From the NCBI GenBank assembly GCA_040219575.1, contig JAVJSD010000044.1, forward strand, positions 1 to 64,000: a stretch of DNA of 64,000 nucleotides, read 5' to 3'. Shown here piece by piece: positions 57,852 through 64,000 of the stretch. Source of the DNA: JAVJSD01 sp040219575 (GTDB taxonomy: Bacteria; Planctomycetota; Planctomycetia; Pirellulales; Pirellulaceae). The notes beneath the pieces were generated by a model. The model was not told the origin of the DNA and made no database searches. It saw only the letters and a list, made by a program, of their open reading frames with translations. The stretch's first letter is position 1. Each line of letters begins with the position of its first letter. The position numbers and the translations under genes are program-made.

Positions 57852-59867
57852 ATGCTCGTTTCCTGGAATTGGCTGAAGGACTACGTACCCCTGGAGATGT
57901 CTCCCGAGGAGTTGGCGGAGCGTCTCGCCATGTCGGGCCTCAACCACGAGGGGAGCAAAACGGTCGGCGACGATTTGTGCGTCGACCTGGAGGTGACCAG
58001 CAATCGCACCGACTGCCTGGGGCACATCGGCGTCGCCCGCGAAATCAGCGTGCTCTGGCAATCGCCGCTGAAGATCCCCGCCGCCGAACCGAACGTCGCC
58101 GCCGCCAAGGTCGACGACCTGGTGAAGGTCCGCATTGATTGCCCCGAGTTGTGCTATCGCTACACGGCCCGAGTGATCCGCGGCGTGAAAATCGGTCCCA
58201 GCCCGGATTGGCTCGCCGATCGGCTGCGGACGATCGGCTTGGCGGTGATCAACAACGTGGTCGACGCCACGAACTACGTGCTGATGGAGTGCGGTCAGCC
58301 GCTGCACGCTTTCGACCTCGCCGAACTCGGTGGTCCGGAGATTGTCGTTCGCGAGGCGATTCCCAATGAGGAATTCGAGGCGATCGATCACAAGACGTAT
58401 CCGCTCGAGGCGGGCATGTGCGTGATCGCCGACAAGCTTGGCGCCGTCGCGCTTGGCGGCGTGATGGGGGGCGCCGATACGGAGGTTTCCGAAAAGACGA
58501 CCGACCTGTTGATCGAGTCGGCCGAGTTCGCCCCGACGTCGATCCGCGCCACGTCTCGCAAGTTGAATCTGCACAGCCCCTCGTCGTTCCGCTTCGAGCG
58601 AGGCGTCGATCCGGCGGGCGTCGACTGGGCCAGTCGGCGTTGCTGCCAGCTGATTCTCCAGATCGCGGGCGGCGAACTCGCCGAAGGAGTCCTCGACGTC
58701 GGCCGCGCCGTGCCGCGCCGAGAGCCCGTCGTGCTGCGGTTTTCGCAACTCCAACGTGTGCTGGGCATCGACGTGCCGCGGGAGGAAGTCCGCCGCATCC
58801 TGGCGGCGCTCGGCACGAAAGCCGTTCGGTCCGACGACAAGTCGCTGGAAGTCGTTCCTCCCAGTTGGCGGCGCGACCTCACGCGCGAAATCGACCTCGT
58901 CGAGGAAGCGGCCCGAATCCACGGCTACGACAAGATTCCCGAAGACGTCCGCGTGCCGATGACCGCCTCGCACCGCAGCGACCGCGACCGCGTGCAAGAC
59001 CAGGTCCGCCGCGTGCTGACCGGCGTCGGGTTCGACGAGGCGATGACGGCCAGCATGGTGCCGGAGCTATGGTCCGACGCGTTCAGCCCCTGGTCCAGCG
59101 GCAAGGCGATCGTCTCCAGCACGCCGTTGCTCCGAGGAGCGGACGTGCTGCGCCGCAGCCTGGTTCCCAGCCTGCTGGAAGTCCGACGCATTAACGAGTC
59201 GCTCAGCAACCCCACGATCGAGCAATTCGAAACCGCCAATGTCTATCTGCCCCGGCCTGGTCAGTTGCCCGACGAGCGGTCGATGCTGGCGATCACCAGC
59301 GGCGGCGGCTACTTCGACCTCAAGGGCGTGGTGGAGACGATCGTCTCGGCCCTCAATCGTCACGTGCGCGTCGATGCGGTGGAGACGAGCCAGCCGTTGC
59401 TGGCGCCCCTTCGCAGCGCCGAACTGCGAATCGGCGGGCAGGTGCTCGGCTACCTGGGCGAAGTGACGCCGGCGGGCTTGAAGGCGTTTGGCCTGCGCAG
59501 CGCCGCGACGGTGGCGGAGTTGAGCCTGGCGGTGCTCGAGTCGTGCGCGGAGTTGACGCCGCAGTACACGCCGTTGAGCCCCTTCCCGCCCATCTCGCAG
59601 GACCTGAACTTCGTTGTCGCCGAGTCACTCCCCTGGGCGGAGCTGGCCGACACGGTCCGCACCGCCGCCGGCGAATTGCTGGAAGCGCTCGACTACCGCG
59701 AAACCTACCGCGACCCCAAAACCGACGGCCCCGACGCCAAGCGGCTGCTGTTGACGATCACTCTTCGCTCCGCCACCGGCACGTTGACCGGCCAGCAGGC
59801 GGAAGCCGTCCGCGAGTCGATCATCGCCGCCTGCGACAAGGCGCACGACGCCAAACTGCTCGTGTGA
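57852..59867 (+). CDS. pheT: Phenylalanine-tRNA ligase beta subunit, short form
   Basis: This 671-residue subunit begins MLVSWNWLKDYVPLEM and has the B1/B2 segments LEVTSNRTDCLGHIGVAREI and NNVVDATNYVLMECGQPLHAFD, then B5 (RVLGIDVPREEVRRILAALG). It ends with the anticodon-binding FDX-ACB domain (PFPPISQDLNFVVAESLPW). Typical bacterial PheT is about 790 residues because an EMAP-II-type tRNA-binding domain sits near residues 40-150; here that domain is missing. The rest looks intact. Confidence 0.94.
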   Translation: MLVSWNWLKDYVPLEMSPEELAERLAMSGLNHEGSKTVGDDLCVDLEVTSNRTDCLGHIGVAREISVLWQSPLKIPAAEPNVAAAKVDDLVKVRIDCPELCYRYTARVIRGVKIGPSPDWLADRLRTIGLAVINNVVDATNYVLMECGQPLHAFDLAELGGPEIVVREAIPNEEFEAIDHKTYPLEAGMCVIADKLGAVALGGVMGGADTEVSEKTTDLLIESAEFAPTSIRATSRKLNLHSPSSFRFERGVDPAGVDWASRRCCQLILQIAGGELAEGVLDVGRAVPRREPVVLRFSQLQRVLGIDVPREEVRRILAALGTKAVRSDDKSLEVVPPSWRRDLTREIDLVEEAARIHGYDKIPEDVRVPMTASHRSDRDRVQDQVRRVLTGVGFDEAMTASMVPELWSDAFSPWSSGKAIVSSTPLLRGADVLRRSLVPSLLEVRRINESLSNPTIEQFETANVYLPRPGQLPDERSMLAITSGGGYFDLKGVVETIVSALNRHVRVDAVETSQPLLAPLRSAELRIGGQVLGYLGEVTPAGLKAFGLRSAATVAELSLAVLESCAELTPQYTPLSPFPPISQDLNFVVAESLPWAELADTVRTAAGELLEALDYRETYRDPKTDGPDAKRLLLTITLRSATGTLTGQQAEAVRESIIAACDKAHDAKLLV

Positions 59868-59983
59868 CGCACGCCGGCGGAACCGCGAACTTGCGGACGG
59901 GGGTTTCTTTTTGCTCCTGTCCCGGGTTGAATACGGCAAAGAGTCGCCCGCCCACCAAGCACTTTCGGAAGGAACGCTGCACG

Positions 59984-60748
59984 ATGTCGGATCAGCCCTC
60001 GGACCAAACCGGCCCGCGCTATCGCCGCGTGGTGCTGAAACTCTCGGGAGAGAGCTTCGCGCACTCGGGAGAACGCGGCATCAGCATGGATCATGTGGTG
60101 CATATCGCCAGCCAGGTCCAAAAGGCGCAAGCGCTGGGATGCTCGGTGGCGGTGGTGATCGGCGGCGGCAACATCCTCCGCGGAGCGCAGTTCAAGGACC
60201 GCAGCACCGCCATTCAGGAGGCGACGGCGCACTACATGGGCATGCTGGCCACCGTCATCAACGGCCTGGCCCTGCAGGACGCGCTGGAGTCGCTGGGCTG
60301 CGCCACGCGGCTGATGTCGGCCATCAAGATGGACGGCGTGGCGGAGCCCTACATCCGCCGCCGCGCCTGGCGGCATTTGGAGAAGGGGCGGATCATCATT
60401 CTCGCCGCGGGCACCGGCGGCCCGTTCGTCACCACCGATACGGCGGCCGCGCTGCGGTCGTTGGAGTTGGAGGCCGACATCCTGTTGAAGGCGACGCGGG
60501 TCGACGGAGTGTTCAGCGACGATCCGGAGAAGAATCCGCACGCCGTGCTGTTCCGTGAGCTTGCCTACGAGGAAGTGCTGGAGCAGAATCTCCGCGTGAT
60601 GGACAGCACCGCCATCACCCATTGCATGGAGCATGGCATGCCGATTCTGGTGTTCAATTTCCAGAAGGACGGCAACATTCAACGGGCCGTCAGCGGCGAG
60701 AAAGTCGGCACGCTGATCGGTTCGAAGAAACTGGCGGCGGCCACGTAG
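59984..60748 (+). CDS. pyrH: UMP kinase
   Basis: This 254-residue amino-acid-kinase-fold enzyme phosphorylates UMP to UDP. Motifs are RVVLKLSGESFAH, VAVVIGGGNILRG, AATG-like ILAAGTGGPFVTTDTAAALR, and LKATRVDGVFSDDPEKNP. The ATG at 59984 is preceded by GGAAGGAAC. It is followed by frr, a widespread bacterial pairing; the rpsB-tsf genes that usually precede are not here, with pheT instead. Confidence 0.96.
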   Translation: MSDQPSDQTGPRYRRVVLKLSGESFAHSGERGISMDHVVHIASQVQKAQALGCSVAVVIGGGNILRGAQFKDRSTAIQEATAHYMGMLATVINGLALQDALESLGCATRLMSAIKMDGVAEPYIRRRAWRHLEKGRIIILAAGTGGPFVTTDTAAALRSLELEADILLKATRVDGVFSDDPEKNPHAVLFRELAYEEVLEQNLRVMDSTAITHCMEHGMPILVFNFQKDGNIQRAVSGEKVGTLIGSKKLAAAT

Positions 60749-60985
60749 GTTCCGCTGATCGCCGCGACGCGACGAGCGTCGCAAGACATGTTTCCGCCGC
60801 CGCGTCAAGACGCTCGGCGGCAATTCACGCCGCCAAGTTGGCGGGCGGCGCGGCAAGGCGTATGATGACTCCCTTGCGACGCGCCGAGGCGATAGAATTC
60901 CAGCTTCCCCTTCGCGTGACGGCTCGCCGCGGTGCATCAGCGCCCGCGGCCGAATCGCGAAGATTACTACGAGGAAAGTGTAGAG

Positions 60986-61546
60986 ATGCCTGCCGAAGAA
61001 ATCCTGTTCGATGCTGAAGAACGCATGGAGAAGGCGATCAGCGTCCTGAAGAACTCGCTCGCGGGAATTCGCACGGGACGCGCCAATCCTGGGCTCGTCG
61101 ACAGCCTGCGGGTGGAGGTGTACGGCTCGCCAACCCCGATCAAGCAGATTGCGTCGGTCGGCGCCCCGGAGCCCACGCAGATCGTGATTCGGCCGTACGA
61201 TCCGACGACCCTCAAGGACATCGAGAAGGCGATCATCGCCAGCGACCTCGGCTTCAATCCCCAGAACGACGGCAAGTTGATCCGCATCAACATTCCGCCG
61301 TTGTCGACCGAAGTCCGGCGGAAGATGGTGTCGCGTGTGAAGGAGTTGACCGAAGAGGCCAAGATCGCGATTCGCAACATCCGCCGCGACGCCAACAAGG
61401 CGTCGGATCAGGAAGAGAAAGACAAGACCATCAGCGAGGACGAACGGGATGGCATCAAGAACGACGTGCAGGAGTTGACGAAAAAGTTCGAAAACCAGGC
61501 CACCGACCTGGCCAAGAAGCGTGAAGAAGAAGTCATGGAGGCCTAA
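60986..61546 (+). CDS. frr: Ribosome recycling factor
   Basis: This 186-residue factor splits post-termination ribosomes with EF-G. It has the family segments MEKAISVLKNSLAGIRTGRA, TQIVIRPYDPTTLKDIEKAI and INIPPLSTEVRRKMVSRVKE, then RNIRRDANK. The ATG at 60986 follows GAGGAAAG; it lies 237 bases after pyrH. Confidence 0.96.
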   Translation: MPAEEILFDAEERMEKAISVLKNSLAGIRTGRANPGLVDSLRVEVYGSPTPIKQIASVGAPEPTQIVIRPYDPTTLKDIEKAIIASDLGFNPQNDGKLIRINIPPLSTEVRRKMVSRVKELTEEAKIAIRNIRRDANKASDQEEKDKTISEDERDGIKNDVQELTKKFENQATDLAKKREEEVMEA

Positions 61547-61711
61547 CCCGCGGAAGTGTGCGAGGCGGCGACAGCCCGCAGCGCGACCGACCGCCGAACA
61601 TTCTTTTCTTTTCAGCCTTGGTGAAGATGAATTCGTTTCCGCTTCGCCCGCATCACGACGCGCGGACCGCGCGAAGGCGACCTATTTCCTGTTGAAGCAA
61701 GCAGCCAAGCC

Positions 61712-62587
61712 ATGGACGCGTCTCCCGGTAAAGTCCTGCGCGATTTGGTGGAAGACAGTACGATTCAGGTGCCCGGCGCCCCCAACGCGCTGATGGCGCG
61801 GCTCATCGAGCGGATGGACTTCGACGCCGTGTACCTCTCGGGCGCCGCGCTCTCGGCCGGCGTGTTGGGCCTGCCGGACGCCGGCTTGTTCACGCTCACG
61901 GAACTCGCTCAGCAGACCGCCTACATCACGCGGAACGTCGACCTGCCCTTGATCGTCGACGCCGACACGGGCTTTGGCGAAGGCTTGGTCATCGAACGGG
62001 CGGTCGCCGAACTGGAGGCGGCCGGCGCGGCCGCCATTCAACTCGAGGACCGACAATTGACGTGCCGTGGCGAGCGCCTCTCCGGAAAGTCGCTCTTCGA
62101 CGTCGAAACGATGTGCGGCAAACTGCGGACCGCCTCCCAGGCTCGGTGGGACGACCACCTGGTGATCATCGGCCGCACCGACGCCCGCACCGCGGAAGGC
62201 TTCGAGGGGGCCGTCGAGCGCGCCCAACGGTATTTGGCGGCGGGGGCCGATTGGATCTTCGCCGAAGCGCTCACCACGCGCGAGGAGTTGGCGCGGTTCG
62301 CCGAGATCGTCGACGCTCCGCTGGTGGCGAATATGACGGAGTTCGGCGGAAGCCCGCTGTTGACGCTCGAGGAGTTGGCCGACATGGGTTACGCGGCGGT
62401 GCTCTATCCCGTGACGCTGCTGCGGGTGACGATGAAGGCCGCCGAGGCCGCGCTGGCGGTGCTGGCCGCCGAGGGCACGCAGAAGGACCTCCTCGACTTG
62501 ATGCAGACACGCGAGGAGTTGAGTGATCTGCTCGACCACGAACAGTTCGAGGAGCGCGATCGGGCGTACTTCTCGGAAGAGAACTGA
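61712..62587 (+). CDS. Isocitrate lyase / PEP mutase family enzyme
   Basis: This 291-residue TIM barrel belongs to the isocitrate-lyase/PEP-mutase superfamily, with VYLSGAALSAGVLGLPDAGL, PLIVDADTGFGE (metal Asp) and AAAIQLEDRQ. The closest functional match is 2-methylisocitrate lyase (PrpB). However, the loop that normally reads K-R-C-G-H reads L-T-C-R-G-E here. It lacks neighbouring propionate genes (prpC/prpD). It may be a related C-C lyase or oxaloacetate decarboxylase-type enzyme. Confidence 0.8.
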   Translation: MDASPGKVLRDLVEDSTIQVPGAPNALMARLIERMDFDAVYLSGAALSAGVLGLPDAGLFTLTELAQQTAYITRNVDLPLIVDADTGFGEGLVIERAVAELEAAGAAAIQLEDRQLTCRGERLSGKSLFDVETMCGKLRTASQARWDDHLVIIGRTDARTAEGFEGAVERAQRYLAAGADWIFAEALTTREELARFAEIVDAPLVANMTEFGGSPLLTLEELADMGYAAVLYPVTLLRVTMKAAEAALAVLAAEGTQKDLLDLMQTREELSDLLDHEQFEERDRAYFSEEN

Positions 62588-62808
62588 GCCTCGCGCTTCG
62601 TCTTCAGCCGCCGGCGCTGCTAGCACCGGTGGTTCGACTGTGGACGCCCCTTGGATTGAACGGCGGGCGCGGTCGTAGGCATTCTGCCGAATATTTCTTC
62701 AATAGCAATTCTCCGGATTGCCGATGGTGAGTTAAGACCCACGCCGGCGTCTCCCGCTTCCCGTCTTCAAGTCCGGCGATCCCGCATACGATCCAGGAGG
62801 GGAACTCC

Positions 62809-63138
62809 ATGAGTGGCCGATTCGTGCCGGCGCTGCTGTGCGCCTTGGTAGTCGGCTTGTGCCTTTCGTGCAGCCAGGCGCAAGCGCAAGAACGCGGCTA
62901 CGGCCGCTCCTACGGGGGCGACTACAGCATCCGCGATTGGGAACGCTTCTACCATTATCCGTACGTGTACTACCCGCAGAACTACTGGGGGAACGAGTAC
63001 TATCGCAGCGCCGAGAGCTTGTACTACCGCTACCCGTCGGAGATGCGGATCCCCGTCTACAACAAGAAGTGGTACAACTACTACCCCACCGGCCGCCGCT
63101 ACCACAGCGGGCACCAGTTCATCCTCGACGTGTTTTAG
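62809..63138 (+). CDS. Tyr-rich secreted small protein
   Basis: This 109-residue protein has a Sec signal peptide (LLCALVVGLCLSCSQAQA). The mature part is rich in Tyr, Arg and Pro (for example RFYHYPYVYYPQNYWGNE and EYYRSAESLYYRYPS), ending HSGHQFILDVF. A GGAGG site precedes the ATG. A strong terminator follows. Function is unknown; it could be a surface or cell-wall structural protein. Confidence 0.75.
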   Translation: MSGRFVPALLCALVVGLCLSCSQAQAQERGYGRSYGGDYSIRDWERFYHYPYVYYPQNYWGNEYYRSAESLYYRYPSEMRIPVYNKKWYNYYPTGRRYHSGHQFILDVF

Positions 63139-63180
63139 TTCCGCCGACCGCAGCTCGGCTGAACTGCGAAGCAGAGCACA

Positions 63181-63214
63181 ACAGACCGCGCCAAGCGCGG
63201 TCTGTTTTCGTTTT
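63181..63214 (+). terminator. Intrinsic terminator after the Tyr-rich protein gene
   Basis: The arms ACAGACCGCGC (63181-63191) and GCGCGGTCTGT (63195-63205) form an 11-bp perfect stem with a CAA loop, followed by TTTCGTTTT. It lies about 40 bases after the stop codon at 63138. Confidence 0.92.
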
Positions 63215-63222
63215 GCGCCCAG

Positions 63223-63256
63223 CAAAAAACCCCCGACTCGCTGGGAGCCGGGGGTT
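63223..63256 (-). terminator. Intrinsic terminator of the TPR gene
   Basis: On the minus strand AACCCCCGGCT is followed by a 7-base loop and AGTCGGGGGTT, then a run of T (TTTTTTG). It lies 43 bases after the stop codon of the minus-strand TPR protein gene, back to back with the plus-strand terminator at 63181-63214. Confidence 0.9.
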
Positions 63257-63298
63257 GTGGCAGGGTGGATTTCGATGTCGAGATCAGGCGGTCGTCCG

Positions 63299-64000
63299 CT
63301 ACTCCTTGGTGACGACGACGTTCAACTCGTTGAAACGCTCCAGGTCGGCCTGAGCCGATTCCAGGTCGCCGCTCTTCTTGAAGGCGAGGGCCCGGTTGCG
63401 ATAGGCGAGGGCGTCGTTGCGATTGATGAGAATCGCCTTGTCGAAATCGTTGATCGCGTCCTCGAACTTGCCCTGGCGAGCGCGGGTGATGCCGCGATTG
63501 TTGAACGCCAGGTTGCCGAGCTTCTGCAACTCGTCGATTTCGATCGAGGTGGTGAAGTCGCGGTCCGCCTCGGCGAGGCGGCCGGCGGCCAGATGGGCGC
63601 AGCCGCGGTTGTAGTAGAAATCGGCGTTGCGGGGGGCCAACTCGATGAGCCGGTCGTAGTCCCGCACTGCGTATTCATAACCGCCGCTCGCCAGATGCGT
63701 ACGGGCGCGGCCGCGGAGAGCGTCGATGTCGTAGGGACGATCTTCGACCACGCGGTCGTAGTCGACCAGGGCCCGATCGTAGTCGCGGTCGTCGTAGAAG
63801 CCGCCCGCGCGGTCGATCAGGTCGTCGCGATCGTCGTCGAAGTTGTTGATGACGAGGTCGTCGTCATCCACGTCGCCGTCGCCGTCGCGATCGTAGTTGT
63901 TGATCACCACATCGGGGCCGTCCTTGCCGGGACCGCCAGGTCCACCAGGGCCGGGCGCTGCGCCCTTGGGCGGATTCAGCGTGCCGGCGGCGGCGGCGCC
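63299..64000 (-). CDS. Collagen-like / Ca-binding / TPR protein (5' truncated)
   Basis: The frame is open to the window edge, so the start lies outside. The visible 233 residues begin with a Pro/Gly collagen-like stretch (PGPGGPGGPGKDGPD), followed by Asp-rich loops NNYDRDGDGDVDDDD and NNFDDDRDD that look like calcium-binding EF-hand or dockerin loops. A TPR region of about 180 residues follows (YDRALVDYDRVVEDRPYDID, RLIELAPRNADFYYNRGCAH, KFEDAINDFDKAILINRNDA). It is probably exported. A terminator follows. Confidence 0.8.
   Translation of the reverse strand, partial: GAAAAGTLNPPKGAAPGPGGPGGPGKDGPDVVINNYDRDGDGDVDDDDLVINNFDDDRDDLIDRAGGFYDDRDYDRALVDYDRVVEDRPYDIDALRGRARTHLASGGYEYAVRDYDRLIELAPRNADFYYNRGCAHLAAGRLAEADRDFTTSIEIDELQKLGNLAFNNRGITRARQGKFEDAINDFDKAILINRNDALAYRNRALAFKKSGDLESAQADLERFNELNVVVTKE

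Noticed and set aside
56760..58997. A 745-residue minus-strand open frame
   Set aside because: It is exactly antisense to pheS-pheT, which are unmistakable. GC-rich codon use leaves the opposite strand free of stops.

Overview
The window is high-GC DNA from a planctomycete, most likely of the order Pirellulales. This rests on gene content: a Tat-exported DUF1501 protein, two formylglycine-type sulfatases, several Tat- or Sec-exported sugar-phosphate-isomerase-like TIM barrels, a planctomycete-type heme-c/HEAT protein, a redoxin/cytochrome c/copper-monooxygenase-like fusion, a bacterial microcompartment shell protein, a secreted PQQ-type propeller and a neutral-ceramidase-like protein. GC-rich codon use produces long antisense shadow frames, which were ignored.

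Layout. 0-5.6 kb: tail of an unknown gene, DUF1501 protein, TIM barrel, TM2/GYF_2 membrane protein, SpoU methyltransferase and bioD. 5.6-8.6 kb: aguB-aguA (agmatine to putrescine) and a metallophosphoesterase. 8.8-16 kb (minus strand): zinc-ribbon membrane protein, HI0933-type flavoprotein, tandem-BMC shell protein, serine acetyltransferase and a large YfhO-like membrane protein. 16.3-19.8 kb: two paralogous SPFH/band-7 proteins. 20.2 kb: tRNA-Gly(CCC). 20.4-34.7 kb: mostly secreted catabolic and redox proteins (SMP-30 lactonase, sulfatase, PQQ propeller, redoxin fusion, TIM barrel, M19 dipeptidase, HEAT/heme c), plus a ribbon-helix-helix regulator, an exported methyltransferase, a 57-residue Cys protein and a TolC-family lipoprotein.

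35.0-45.8 kb is a dense plus-strand run, often with ATGA overlaps. It encodes a sedoheptulose-7-phosphate-isomerase-like SIS protein, a GmhB-like HAD phosphatase, a transaldolase, two SDR epimerases, a cytidylyltransferase-PfkB fusion in reversed HldE order, a Gfo/Idh/MocA oxidoreductase, a nucleotide-sugar-dehydrogenase homologue lacking its catalytic Cys, a third SDR with an altered active site, a Nudix hydrolase and a multi-span UPF0104/LPG-synthase-like protein. I read this as an NDP-heptose (or heptose-derived sugar) supply and modification locus. It is the best candidate here for an undescribed pathway.

45.8-55.5 kb: a site-2-protease homologue that has lost its catalytic motifs, a second sulfatase, hemB, a HEAT-like secreted protein, the ceramidase-like protein, a small membrane protein overlapping a TIM-barrel gene, and a beta-barrel porin with a clear terminator. 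55.9-61.5 kb is core translation and growth: rpmI-rplT-pheS-pheT, pyrH-frr. The end holds a PEP-mutase/isocitrate-lyase-family enzyme, a Tyr-rich secreted protein and a truncated collagen-like/Ca-binding/TPR protein.

Intergenic spaces are filled with several families of imperfect palindromic repeats, some with terminal inverted repeats. At five minus-strand genes the TAG stop codon lies at or inside the edge of such a repeat.
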